64,000 nt of DNA from Bostrychus sinensis (Eukaryota > Chordata > Actinopteri > Gobiiformes > Eleotridae), in contig CM036248.1 in assembly GCA_020698575.1 (NCBI GenBank), forward strand, positions 23,548,229-23,612,228. The letters are read 5' to 3'. Shown here in pieces: positions 1 to 13,025 of the stretch; the stretch's first letter is position 1; every line of letters begins with the position of its first letter. The notes under the pieces were generated by a model. That model worked only from the letters and a program-made list of their open reading frames with translations, made no database searches and had not been told where the DNA came from. A program made the position numbers and the translations under genes.

Positions 1-660
1 TGAGCCCCTCTGACGCCGGGACCTACCACTGTGCTGTGGCAGCCTGTGGACAGATCCTCTTTGGAAATGGAGCAAAAGTTGATGTCAAAGGTATTTGAAA
101 CATGTTTGTTGTTAAAAAGAAGCTCTGCAACATTTACTCTTTGGTAATATTTATTATTGTATTTATTTCTAACTTATATTGTTTGAATATTGTTTATCAC
201 AGCAGAGGACAAGTGTGTTTTACAGAAGACCACACTAGTTCTGATTCTCAGTGTTGCTTTAACCATCAGTCTGATCGTCATAATCTTCCTCATTTATTTT
301 ATCAAGAAGAGGACTTCTGATGGTTTCCTTGGTAACTTTATATAGTTTTAGATATTTCATAGTCAGTACAACATCCTGAATTGACCTCTTTCTTTTTCAG
401 TTGGGCAAAATACAAATAATGGATCATTGAATGATGAACACCCACGTCAGTTGGTATGTTTGTATGTAGGCCCATGTTTTTTTTTTTTTCTTTTTGTTTT
501 TCAAAATTTTTAAATATAAAATGATTATCGTTCACAGACAGATGGTGGTGAGGTGTATTTTGCTCCAAAGTTCAAGAAGAAAAAAGCTGAGAAGTCCCAG
601 CGCAGGACGGTGAAGGCAGAGGAACATGTCGTCTACTCTGATGTCAGAGTCAAACCATAA
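1..660 (+). CDS. NITR-like receptor, 3' part (cut by window start)
   Basis: Last part of an inhibitory-type immune receptor gene. Exons: <1-90 (end of the I domain, with DAGTYHC, the paired AAC cysteine and the J-like FGNGAKVDV), 206-331 (or 203-331; tandem CAGCAG acceptor), 401-453 and 538-660. The second exon encodes a hydrophobic helix (TTLVLILSVALTISLIVIIF) followed by KK-R. The last two exons encode the tail, with EVYFAP and an ITIM-like VVYSDV near the end; the stop is at 658-660. Exon phases (1-1-0) match the complete paralogues, and a complete counterpart lies about 12.1 kb downstream. ITIMs in this family are known to recruit SH2 phosphatases; here that is inferred from the motif. 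A polyA signal AATAAA is at 925-930. The 5' exons lie outside the window. Confidence 0.85.
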
Positions 661-2985
<2,325 letters not shown>

Positions 2986-3711
2986 CATCAACACTGGTGG
3001 TGTTTACTGTGTTATATGTTGACGACATTATTTCCACTGTGGTGGTAAGAAGCGCAGTATCACAGACCAATCAGATTGTTCTAAAGGGCTCCTCCCTCTG
3101 ATATCATTATATTAAGCCACCATTTTATAATGCGCTTGCAGTTTACCCTAGAGTCTGGCAGATCGAGAAAATGTTCCTCATATTATACACATTTCTGATT
3201 CTAGGAGTGGCACGTAAGTATTTAAACCTCTTTATGAGACAATATTATTTGAAGACAGTTTCGTAATGGTTAATGTAACTCTTAACATTTATTTTGCAGG
3301 ATGCATAAAGGATCCTCTTTTTGAGACAAAGACTTTTGATGTTGGAGAAACAGTGACTCTAAAATGTCCCTGCGATGCCTCAGAGACCAATACAAATTTG
3401 TTCTGGATCAGACTTCTTTCTGGAAACTTGCCTGAATTCTTAGGAGCGTGATGACTAATGTCATCGAAAACATGACATTAGTCATGTCAGTCTAAAGATT
3501 CAAGGTAAAAAAAAAAAAGAAAAAAAGATGTGACTACTTCATATGTGAAACATTTTGTAATTAGTTATTGTTTAATTATTTAGACCCAGAGGCAGACATC
3601 AGTGTGGTCAGTCCAGACCTCTCTGGTCCTGTTCACTCAGGACACTCTGTGGATCTACAGTGTTGGGTCCAAACTGAGAATCAACAGTGTTTTGAGGAGC
3701 ACATGGTTTTG

Positions 3712-4120
3712 CTTCACTTTTAACCTCTGCCCGTCTAAACAAGAGAGAACTTGGTCTAATTGATCTAGATGTTGTTGCATTGAGGAACAAAAGACTATCA
3801 CATCATTCAAGTATAGAAGCACTGACTGATAACGACAATCCCCAAAAAGCCGCTCCATAAGATGCTGAAATGTGCTCTGCGCATGACATAATCCAAAAGG
3901 CATACGATTAAACTCAAGCAAACCAAGTGGTGTACAAAAAGCAGTTTTTTTTAAAATCCTTTTCAGCCTCTCCACTTGAGTGTACCCACTGGCCAAATCT
4001 AGCATTGAAAACCACTGGGCTCCGGCCAAAGCATCCAATGACTCCACAATTCTCAGAAGAGGGAATGCGTCATTTCTAGTGTTAGCATTTACCTGCCTAT
4101 AGTCAACACACATGCGTAAG
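3712..4120 (-). mobile_element. Ty3/gypsy-type reverse transcriptase fragment
   Basis: Minus-strand frame with CVDYRQVN, FSMLDLASGY, FNRMPFGLCHAQSTFQ and YLNDVIVF, which are RT motifs of Ty3/gypsy elements. The catalytic YxDD box reads YLND, so its first aspartate is lost. Only RT is present: no protease, RNase H, integrase or LTR can be seen next to it. It ends exactly in the broken I exon at 3711/3712. The element is unrelated in sequence to the larger gypsy element at 32-36 kb. Confidence 0.8.
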
Positions 4121-4199
4121 GAATGAATGAATAAATAAATAAAAAACCTGTGAGCTGAATGCATTATTTTTATTGCTGGTGATGTCCAGTATAATTCCA

Positions 4200-4432
4200 G
4201 TAAATCAGTGTTAACTCGCTTATCTTCTGACTGACTCCTCGCTGGCTTGTTAACATAGAACATGTACAAAATTACATACAGAATACAGTAATGTAAAATA
4301 CAGTATAATCAAGCTGTGAAAATCTCTCTCTTTTTAGACAGACCCCTAGGACAAAGATCACCACCACACAGCAGGACAACAGGACAGACAGAGCCACGGT
4401 CACTGGGTTCTGGCTTAAGACTGGGTCCTTGG
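4200..4432 (-). pseudogene. Fossil transmembrane and tail exons of a minus-type NITR
   Basis: Minus-strand sequence ending at about 4432 after an acceptor (TTCCAG) encodes NPVTVALSVLLSCCVVV followed by FVLGVCLKRER, close to the transmembrane exon of the intact gene at 27458-30119. Part of the next tail exon (ARNQSE-like, about 4200-4255) lies further along. No V or I exon belongs to it here. Confidence 0.7.
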
Positions 4433-4506
4433 CTGGAATAATGTTTAAAGGTAGAATTAATGTTTTTGTAATTATGAATACATGATTTACACATGCCAAC
4501 TTGTCT

Positions 4507-4685
4507 GCATTGAACCTATTTAATAAATCTGCTGCCCATCTCCTCACCTGCACCTCTTCCTGAGAACACATCAGTCCTGTCCTCAGAGACCTCCACTGGC
4601 TGCAGCCCTCAGCCCATCATCTTCAAACTCCTAACCATTGTGTTCAAGTTCCTCCATAACCTGGCCCCACCTACCCCACTCTTTG
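4507..4685 (+). mobile_element. LINE ORF2 C-terminal fragment
   Basis: Plus-strand translation gives SAAHLLT, then EHISPVLRDLHWLQP, as in the end of the RT region of fish L2/CR1-like LINEs. In-frame stops are present. A near-identical piece is at 16510-16690, and longer relatives are at 43091-43363 and 55628-55890. Confidence 0.65.
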
Positions 4686-4833
4686 TTTTTGTTTTGTTTG
4701 ATTTTTTGAAGATTCCAACTCATCCAGGCGAATTGAAACACAACTAAACATTAAAAGAAGTCATCTGGACTGAAAAAACAAGTCCAGATGGCTTACAGAT
4801 ACAATATAGTAATCCTAACAGTATATAATAATA

Positions 4834-4892
4834 ATAATAAAGAAAGAAAGAGAAAGAAAGAAAGAAAGAAAGAAAGAGAGAAAGAAAGAAAT
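4834..4892. repeat. (GAAA)n microsatellite
   Basis: ATA repeats followed by about 55 bases of GAAA with a few changes. A slightly longer version is at 16830-16900 in the duplicate block. Confidence 0.9.
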
Positions 4893-4903
4893 AATAACAT
4901 GTA

Positions 4904-5340
4904 TTGTATTTTATTGTATTATTAAAGCAACATTTGTCCCTCTTCAAAAATAAGTTTGGAGCCCTGAGTGATACACATGCAGTGTACCTACTGTTAAGTG
5001 ATTATGTTTTGTCTACAAGAGGCCAAGTTTACCAAAACTGTACCAAAGGCTGGACAAGGGCTGAGACAATGTTTACTGATATAAAATCCATCCTACATAA
5101 ACCACAGTGCCTCTCTATCTGTCCATCACTCAGCAGTCTGTGTATAAGCATCTGTGTGTGGGGAGTCTGTAGTGTAGCACTCATGGTTCTGGAGGTGACC
5201 TTTGTTTTTTGTATTGAGACCAGTGAATGTAGCAGAGATGAAATGCACTTTTATTTTGTTCTGTTTTTGTTTTCCTTTTCATGTGCTCCAGGAGGATCAC
5301 AGAGTTGGAAGCCTCTGACCAAAACAGTATGGTGAGCTGT
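4904..5340 (+). other. Repeated upstream module with an open frame
   Basis: About 400 bases found in front of several plus-strand receptor genes (also 8862-9200, 16913-17347, 44279-44640, 56838-57180; shorter at 1077-1260 and 13215-13380). An uninterrupted frame runs through it (LLSDYVLSTRGQVYQNC early, VLEVTFVFCIETSECS later). No known domain is recognised. The open frame may be chance kept by recent duplication, an untranslated exon, or part of an old gene. Nothing shows that it is translated. Confidence 0.45.
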
Positions 5341-6030
5341 TGGAGATCCGTTTCCTTATTTTACAAAATCTGTGCCATCCAGAACAGTTTCATTGACTTC
5401 ACTTACCGCTTAACTCTGTGAAAAGGTACACTCTAGATTTACACCCACACAGGAGATTCACATGCACTTACATGTTTAACTGTTAAACTGTGCATGATGG
5501 ACACTGCTGCATTACAGTGAACATGTGACACCATTTGAGCATTTTATTAAAAAGGCAGATATTGGAAATATTCTACAGGATGTGTAGATTAAGATGCTTT
5601 CTTAAAATAAGAAATACTGATAAAGGTCTCACTGTGTTATATGTATGTTTGTGTGAAAGTTTTTCTGCACTACTATGTCTGTACTTTACACACCTGCATG
5701 TATTCAGCAGAAGTGTAATGTATATTTTTTGGCATTCAATTTTTGTTGGGGTTTTGCTTTCTTTTCCAGTTCATATGTTGGTGATGGTGTTGTGCTTTAA
5801 TCAAAATGAGTTGTGCAACAAACTACTGAAAATCAATATGCATGATGAACATTATTGTGTATTAATAAAAAAATAAAAATGTATACCCATACAGTGGTTT
5901 AGTATACTGTATGTAAGCCTTTACATTATCTTTGCTGTTTTTCTCTCAGTGAAACAAAAGTCGACTGCTGGTGGTGTTTACTGTAATGTGTTGTGTTGGC
6001 GACATTATTTCCACTGTGGTCATATAAAGC
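5341..6030. other. Gene-free upstream region
   Basis: AT-rich spacer between the repeated module and the receptor promoter; near-identical to 17348-18040. A 113-codon frame at 5535-5876 has no recognisable domain and is judged non-coding. Confidence 0.6.
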
Positions 6031-6039
6031 GAAGAATCA

Positions 6040-6100
6040 CAAACCAATCAGATTGTTCTAAAGAGCTCCTCCCTCTCATATCATTATATTAAAGCAGAGG
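6040..6100 (+). promoter_or_regulatory. Conserved NITR promoter: CCAAT and TATA-like boxes
   Basis: CCAAT at 6044-6048 inside ACCAATCAGATTG, then GAGCTCCTCCCTCTCAT, then a TATATTAAA box at 6085-6093, about 60 bases before the start codon region. The same block precedes the genes starting at 11294, 18155, 44835 and 57394. Conservation fits a core promoter but also recent duplication. Confidence 0.6.
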
Positions 6101-6147
6101 CACCATTTTACACTGCACTTGCAATGCACCAACATCATAACTGTGGG

Positions 6148-7527
6148 ATGAATAAGAAAATGTGCTCTATATTATATGCACTGCTTGTCGTCCAAGTGGC
6201 CCGTAAGTATTTAAAGTCAAAAGATCTCAACTCGTTACTGCTCAGTGTTGAAGTGAATTTACTTTTGTTGACTTTAATTTTTTTGTAGGATGTGCAGATG
6301 ATCTGAAATTGGTGACAAGAACTTATAAAGTTGGAGACACAGTGACTCTCAAATGTCCTCGCCATTACAAAGAGTTATCATCAACATTGCATTGGATCAG
6401 ACTTCTTTCTGGAAATATGCCTGAATCCTTAGGAGGGACATCTTCATATGACTCTAAGTTTGTAAATGAGACACCTCACTCTTCTTTTAAAACAAAACAA
6501 GAACCTGGATCATTCGTCCTGGAGCTTGATAAGGCCAAGCTGAGTGACACTGGATTTTACTACTGTGTGAAAGTAGAAAATGATTTCAAAAATCTGACTT
6601 TTGTTTCTGGGACATTTGTAAAAATTCAAGGTAAATTAGTGAGATTTTACATTTGTATTAAAGATTTTATGATTGTATATTATTTGTGTTTTTAGGCCCA
6701 GAGGCAGACATCAGTGTGGTCAGTCCAGACCTCTCTGGTCCTGTTCACTCAGGACACTCTGTGGATCTACAGTGTTGGGTCCAAACTGAGAATCAACAGT
6801 GTTTTGAGGAGCACATGGTTTTGTGGTTCAGATCTGGACTGGATCAGTCTAGTCCTGGTTTAGTCTACACTCAGAGGAACAGCTCTGGTGAGTGTGACAG
6901 GAGTCCAGAAGATCATGGTCCTCACAAATGTTACTACACTTTCTCCAAAACCATGAGCCCCTCTGACGCTGGGACGTACCACTGTGCTGTGGCAGCCTGT
7001 GGACAGATCCTCTTTGGAAATGGAACAGAAGTTGATGTTAAAGGTATGTGGAATATTATTATCACAAAGTAGCTCATGGTTTAATGCATACTTATTTCAA
7101 CACAATACATTTAGCAGGTTTTTTATTAACACACTGTATAAACATGATTTTATTAATTTGATTTGATTGATGTTTATTTTTGCAGCAGAGGACATGAGGG
7201 ATTTACACAAGGCCAATACTGCTCTTATTCTGCTGAGTATTATATTTGGTCTCAGTGTTATTGTCCTTTCCATTTGTTTGACCAAGAAGAAACTGAACGA
7301 AGCAACTACAGGCCACAGTCATCAAAGACTGCAGGTACATAATATAAGAAATACTTTAACAGATTATAAATGCCATCATAATTGTCATTTAAGAAAGATA
7401 ATCACATTTTTTTGCACCAAAGGTCACAAAGAAGAAGGCAGACTGTGAAGCTGCACTGCAAAGAACGATTGAAGCGGCAGAAACAGAATCTGTCTACACT
7501 TATGTCACCTTTGTTCATGTAAAATAA
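6148..7527 (+). CDS. NITR-like receptor with ITIM-like tail (complete)
   Basis: Predicted 332-residue receptor. Exons: 6148-6202, 6289-6630, 6696-7043, 7186-7334 (or from 7189), 7423-7527. Start chosen at MNKKMC, which gives a compact signal peptide; an in-frame ATG at 6124 would add 8 residues. V domain: Cys41, Trp54, Cys111 in the usual GDTVTLKC, HWIR and SDTGFYYC settings. I domain: six cysteines (159, 168, 199, 211, 229, 234) and J-like FGNGT at 239-243. Transmembrane helix about 260-281, then TKKK. Tail: SVYTYV with Tyr323 fits an ITIM; Tyr325 follows two residues later. Expected at the surface of lymphoid or NK-like cells by analogy with the family. The I exon holds a cryptic in-frame splice donor at 6888. 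PolyA signal near 7655. Confidence 0.88.
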
Positions 7528-7744
7528 TAATCCAAGCTGTAATGTAAGTGCTCTTAAAAGCCATTTTTTCATTAGACAAAACATTATAATATGTAGTAGA
7601 ATTTCCATTATGCATTTTTTTAATGTAATGTTTATGTTGTGTTTTATGAATGATAATAAAAAGTTGGTACTACATTGTTTGTAAAATGTTATTAAAGAGT
7701 TTATGTATGTTTAAAAATATTTCTTCAAATATAAAATAACGTGT

Positions 7745-7884
7745 ATGTTACAGTGTGGGGCTACTTACTTCTGTCTGTCTAAATGTACTCATGCATGTGT
7801 CTTTTCTTTGCTGATTTTATTGCCTTTCTTACCTTGCTGTGTGCTTTGTAAACTTAGTTTTTTAAAAGTGCTATACAAATAAAC

Positions 7885-7925
<41 letters not shown>
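7745..7925 (+). mobile_element. LINE 3' tail ending in (ATT)n
   Basis: Sequence with AAAAGTGCTATACAAATAAA followed by an ATT array (7889-7925) is a typical fish LINE 3' end. It sits inside a fossil minus-type tail exon. The copy at 63543-63705 has the same insertion plus more of the element; this copy has lost about 500 bases on its left side. Confidence 0.7.
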
Positions 7926-7926
<1 letters not shown>

Positions 7927-8030
7927 ACACTGCTCTCTTCTTGTTTTACTGCTCTGTTTCACTTTTCTGGAAGAGAAATTCAGCGCTGCATAGTTGACAT
8001 CTGCAGCTCCACCACCCTGTGAATATGGAT
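7926..8030 (-). pseudogene. Fossil last exon of a minus-type NITR, split by a LINE
   Basis: Minus-strand frame reads GGGAADVNYAALNFSS, then SSKTRREQ, as in the last exon of the intact minus-strand genes, including the perfect ITIM VNYAAL. After that it runs into the ATT array of the inserted LINE, so the second tyrosine motif and the stop are lost. No other exons of that gene are nearby. Confidence 0.8.
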
Positions 8031-8748
8031 TTGTTGGAAAATAAACAGAAATATTGTTAGCAGAATGAATAAAAGACAAACTGAACTTTTATTGCCACAT
8101 TTGGTAATTTATCAAAGAACATTACCAAGCTGTACTAAGACTGGGATTGGGCCTCCACATTAGTAATAGATATGAGTAAAACTGTCACATAGTTACCCCT
8201 GAAATACACACAGTCACATAAAGACTTTTATTTACTAACAAAGTCCATTACTGGTCGCCACATTTTTTTGAAGGTAGGAGTTTTAGCTGTAATTGTTCAG
8301 TTAAATTTTCCACACATGTCTTATATTTGTATTCGGTGTGTTATGGTAGGTGTTTTTTTTTTTTTTTTTTTTTTTTCAGCTCAATTATTTATCTGTTAGC
8401 TACCTGTTGCTAATAACCGTTTAGCCATTTTATGCTTTGTCCATTCCCCAGCGTTGCCAGCAGAAGGGCACAGACATCTAATCCAAGTGACCTCTGCAAA
8501 GTGAAAGTAACAGCTCCCCAACAGAAGATGTTTTCCATACATATACATATACAGAAAGATGCAACAGAAAGTTATGATCGTAGGTAAGACTGTCAGGAAG
8601 TAAACAATTAAGTCCACTGTTGAAAATAGGAAAAATACAATATAATTAATAATGAAATAAAATAACTGTGAGCTGAATGCATTATTTTTTATTGCTGGTG
8701 ATGTCCAGTATAATTCCATACATGTAGATACAATAAAGTAATCCTGAC

Positions 8749-8802
<54 letters not shown>

Positions 8803-8826
8803 TAACATGTATTTTATTGTATTTTT
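8031..8826. other. Gene-free spacer with microsatellites
   Basis: 8031-8220 matches the end of the window (63803-64000). A poly-T run is at about 8348-8378 and an (AAT)n array at 8750-8803. Around 8640-8720 is a remnant of the minus-type sequence seen next to the fossil tail exons at 4140-4200. No gene is supported. Confidence 0.6.
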
Positions 8827-9200
8827 AAAATAGGTTTGGAGCCCTGAGTGATACACATGCAGTGTACCTACTGTTAAGTGATTATGTTTTGTCTACAAGA
8901 GGCCAAGTTTACCAAAACTGTACCAAAGGCTGGACAAGGGCTGAGACAATGTTTACTGATATAAAATCCATCCTACATAAACCACAGTGCCTCTCTATCT
9001 GTCCATCACTCAGCAGTCTGTGTATAAGCATCTGTGTGTGGGGAGTCTGTAGTGTAGCACTCATGGTTCTGGAGGTGACCTTTGTTTTTTGTATTGAGAC
9101 CAGTGAATGTAGCAGAGATAAAATGCACTTTTATTTTGTTCTGTTTTTGGTTTTCCTTTTCATGTGCTCCAGGAGGACCACAGAGTTGGAAGTTAACCTT
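8827..9200 (+). other. Copy of the repeated upstream module
   Basis: Same module as 4904-5340, with the open frame kept to about 9160. Here it is cut off from a receptor promoter by about 1.9 kb of unrelated repeat sequence (9280-10990). Confidence 0.6.
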
Positions 9201-9279
9201 TAAGATGACAGTTTTTGACATGTAAGACTGTTTTAATGAGAAATACACTATAACTCCATATTATAAAAACAAATTTGAC

Positions 9280-10830
9280 TTTTATCATTATCAGTATGAC
9301 TGGTCTAACTATCTTAGTAATTTGTGAGAAGACTGACTTTGGTGCATTATTTGTTTTTGTGTAAGGTAAGATTGAATGAAAAAGTTACGTTCGTACTGTT
9401 AGTGGAAATTTGTATACCATGACTTCCACTCAAAAGGGTTAAAAACACTTAAAAATATAAATGCAAATAAATAAATAAAAAAGATTTTGTCTTTTAATTC
9501 CCATTTTCCTGCAGCAAACTACATACAATTTTGGAAAACTAAAGTGAATTTGAAAAATTCACAAAATAACCATATTTTAATCTTCTCTAAATTTCTTTCT
9601 TAATTCAAGTTTTTAAAGATTTTCTTTTCTTTCTTTCTTTTTTTTTTTTTTAATACAGTAAAACCCAATAATGTAAAAACAGCATTGACTTGGACTGTAC
9701 TCAGCATGACTGGCTGACCAATCTCAATAATCTGTGAGAAGATTGACTTTGGTGCATTATTTGGTTTACTTTTATGTTAGGTTGAATAAAAAAGTTACGT
9801 TTGTGCTGTTGGTGGAAATTTGTGTACCATAGACTTCCATTCAAAACACATTTTTTGAGCCCCCGTTTGATTTCAAGTAAAAAAAAAGTCTTTTATTTTA
9901 CATTTTACTGCACCAAACTCCACAAAATTCTGTAAAATTAAAGAGAATTGCAACCTTTTACAAAATTGCTATTTTTTTATCACCTCTAACTTTTTCCCAG
10001 TTTTCATAAAGTGCTGAGTCAGCACAATTAGCTGAGACACTCTCGCTGACTACACATGCACACACACAATGCAAACACACACAGACAACCTTATTTTGTC
10101 TTGAACATGAAGGCAACAGTCCACACTGTCCATTTGATAACACATTTGCCATTCATTGTTAGATTTTTGGTCACAGTGACCTGTAATCTGGAAATTTTAC
10201 AGAAATTATGAAAATTACAAATTTTTTCGGATTTGTGTTATAAAATGTTTTTGCTCCTCAGTGGAAAACTACATGGAATGCATAAATCAACTAGATTTGA
10301 GTGAAAACATACAATTTGAAGCCTTACTTTACCAAATGAATGCAGAACACGATGAGAATCTTGATTTTATTCTCCCTTGGCCAAGGAATTATAAATACAG
10401 TGTTTTTTTTTTTTGTTTGTTTTGTTTTGTTTTGTTTTTGTCTTTTTATGAGTTTACAAATATGCAGTTTTACACAAGGAATTCAGTGTCTGAGATCTGA
10501 TGACACACAGAGACACTATGGGAAAATACTTTTTTTCACTAACTACACATCAAAAGTGTTTTAGGTGAAGAAAAAAAAAATTAATTGGTTTGCAGCCATG
10601 AATTACACAATGATGCCTATTTGTTGTAAAGAGTCACAATAAAGGCCAGTGGGGGAGGGGCTAAATGGGGCAAATTTTATGAGGTCTGCTACAGAGAAAC
10701 AGGAAATTGTGGGGGTGGAGGTTGTCAAAAAATGAGTTTTTAATGGAAGTCTATGGTACACAATATTCCACTAACAGTACAAACGTAACAAAAACACCTC
10801 ACACATTCAAAATACATCGGATATGGATGA
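9280..10830. repeat. Unclassified repeat with direct and inverted copies
   Basis: A stretch near 9340-9440 (GTTACGTTCGTACTGTTAGT and the following ACCATGACTTCCA) recurs in direct orientation at about 9765-9850 and inverted at about 10735-10800. The inverted outer copies suggest a non-autonomous DNA transposon or nested repeats. No transposase frame is seen. Frames at 10261-10564 look like chance. Confidence 0.5.
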
Positions 10831-10937
10831 AACTCAGAGATACACTTCCTTGCCAATTTTGTGGATATTGAACAGTCACAGCCAAAATTATCTCAATAAA
10901 TGCACCCTCAAATTTCCCTTAACAGGGCATAAAGGTG

Positions 10938-10938
<1 letters not shown>

Positions 10939-11006
<68 letters not shown>
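10939..11006. repeat. (TA)n microsatellite
   Basis: About 65 bases of pure TA, just upstream of the promoter region of the next receptor gene. Confidence 0.95.
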
Positions 11007-11007
<1 letters not shown>

Positions 11008-11185
11008 ATACATAAATAATAATAAAAGTAATCTTGCTAAAATACACAAAATACTGTATGTAAGCCTTTACATTATCTTTGCTGTTTTCTCTCAGTGAAA
11101 CAAAAGTTGACTGCTGGTGGTGTTTACTGTAATGTGTTGTGTTGGCGACATTATTTCCACTGTGGTCATATAAAGCGAAGAATCA

Positions 11186-11245
11186 CAAACCAATCAGATT
11201 GTTCTAAAGAGCTCCTCCCTCTCATATCATTATATTAAAGCAGAG
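11186..11245 (+). promoter_or_regulatory. Conserved NITR promoter block
   Basis: CCAAT at 11190-11194 and TATATTAAA at 11231-11239, with the same spacing as in front of the gene at 6148. Confidence 0.6.
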
Positions 11246-11293
11246 GCACCATTTTATACTGCACTTGCAATGCACCAACATCATAACTGTGGG

Positions 11294-12768
11294 ATGAATA
11301 AGAAAATGTGCTCTATATTATATGCACTGCTTGTCGTCCAAGTGGCCCGTAAGTATTTAAAGTCAAAAGATCTCAACTCGTTACTGCTCGGTGTTGAAGT
11401 GAATTTACTTTTGTTGACTTAAATTTTTTTGCAGGATGTGCAGATGATCTGAAATCGGTGACAAGAACTTATAAAGTTGGAGACACAGTGACCCTCAAAT
11501 GTCCTCGCCATTACAAAGAGTTATCAACATTGCATTGGATCAGACTTCTTTCTGGAAATATGCCTGAATCCTTAGGAGGGACATCTTCATATAACTCTAC
11601 GTTTGTAAATGAGACACCTCACTCTTCCTTTAAAACAAAACAAGAACCTGGATCATTTGTCCTGGAGCTTGATAAGGCCAAGCTGAGTGACACTGGATTT
11701 TACTACTGTGTGAAAGTAGAAAATGATTTCAAAAACCTGACTTTTGTGACTTGGTCATTTGTAAAAATTTAAGGTAAATCAGTAAATTTTTACAGTTGTA
11801 TTAAAGATTTTATGATGATTGTATATTTTCTGTGTTTTTAGACCCAAAGGCAGACATCAGTGTGGTCAGTCCAGACCTCTCTGGTCCTGTTCACTCAGGA
11901 CACTCTGTGGATCTACAGTGTTGGGTCCAAACTGAGAATCAACAGTGTTTAGAGGAGCACATGGTTTTGTGGTTCAGATCTGGACTGGATCAGTCTAGTC
12001 CTGGTTTAGTCTACACTCAGAGGAACAGCTCTGAGTGTGACAGGAGTCCAGAAGATCATGGTCCTCACAAATGTTACTACACTTTCTCCAAAACCATGAG
12101 CCCCTCTGACGCCGGGACGTACCACTGTGCTGTGGCAGCCTGTGGACAGATCCTCTTTGGAAATGGAACAAAGGTTGATGTCAAAGGTATTTGAAACATA
12201 TTTGTTGTTAAAAAGAAGCTCTGCAACATTTACTCTTTGGTAATATTTATTATTGTATTTATTTCTAACTTATATTGTTTGAATATTGTTTATCACAGCA
12301 GAGGACAAGTGTGTTTTACAGAAGACCACACTAGTTCTGATTCTCAGTGTTGCTTTAACCATCAGTCTGATCGTCATAATCTTCCTCATTTATTTCATCA
12401 AGAAGAGGACTTCTGATGGTTTCCTTGGTAACTTTATATAGTTTTTGATATTTCATAGTCAGTACAACATCCTGAATTGACCTCTTTCTTTTTCAGTTGG
12501 GCAAAATACAAATAATGGATCATTGAATGATGAACACCCACGTCAGTTGGTATGTTTGTATGTAGGCCCATTTTTTCTTTTTCTTTCTTTTTTTTTCTTT
12601 TTATTTTTCAAAATTTTTTAAATATAAAATGGTTATCTTTCACAGACAGATGGTGGTGAGGTGTATTTTGCTCCAAAGTTCAAGAAGAAAAAAGCTGAGA
12701 AGTCCCAGCGCAGGACGGTGAAGGCAGAGGAACATGTCGTCTACTCTGATGTCAGAGTCAAACCATAA
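11294..12768 (+). pseudogene. NITR-like gene with a stop at the end of the V exon
   Basis: Exons: 11294-11348, 11435-11773, 11842-12186, 12302-12427 (or from 12299), 12497-12549, 12646-12768. All splice sites look normal and the I, transmembrane and tail exons are open (ends HVVYSDVRVKP). But the last full codon of the V exon is TAA (11770-11772), where relatives have CAA, so translation stops after FVKI. The product could be a secreted signal-plus-V protein of about 130 residues, or the gene is dead; a premature stop before several exons would usually trigger mRNA decay. The I exon lacks one Gly codon, which also removes the cryptic splice donor found in other copies. It is the complete counterpart of the partial gene at the window start. 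PolyA signal at 13061-13066. Confidence 0.8.
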
Positions 12769-12989
12769 GTGTCCTCAATAGTACACACATACAGTATCCA
12801 GTTCAGGGCAATTTGTTGTAAAATGTTATTATTTTTATGTTTATGATGCTTCATTATTTTTGTGGCTTTAGTAGATGTTTATAAATAGTCAAATGTTACT
12901 ATGTAAATAATAACTGTTGTAAAGATTTATACATATAGACAAAATTACAGGCAAAAAAAATTGTTTATTTCATCAATAGCAGTGCTACT

Positions 12990-13025
<36 letters not shown>

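Larger units (their letters stand above)
3171..4432 (+). pseudogene. NITR-like pseudogene with a gypsy RT fragment in its I exon
   Basis: Signal exon 3171-3213 (starts MFLILYTFLILGVA) ends in a GTAAGT donor. V exon starts at 3300 with a divergent domain (GETVTLKCPC, FWIRLLSGNLPEFLG) that stops at TGA 3449-3451. Most of the second half of the V domain is missing; only a short remnant runs to a splice donor after 3504. I exon starts at 3584 and matches the functional copies up to 3711, after ATGGTTTTG, where it breaks into reverse-transcriptase sequence on the opposite strand. Beyond that lie remnants of a minus-type receptor tail (about 4200-4260) and transmembrane exon (to 4432). It cannot encode a receptor. 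A duplicate with the same junction is at 15131-16433. A CCAAT box and TATATTAA-like box remain upstream (about 3063-3115). Confidence 0.85.

Noticed and set aside
5535..5876. 113-codon frame (and its copy at 17544)
   Set aside because: AT-rich, without domain, and present twice only because of the block duplication.
5990..6020. CACTGTG near receptor promoters as a V(D)J recombination heptamer
   Set aside because: No nonamer at 12 or 23 bases and no link to the J-like motif, which is inside an exon with normal splice sites. The receptor genes look germline-fixed.
6135..6365. Minus-strand frames of about 76 codons opposite the signal and V exons (also at 18142, 44822, 57381, 61430)
   Set aside because: Antisense shadow of the conserved receptor exons; no domain, and it crosses real splice sites.
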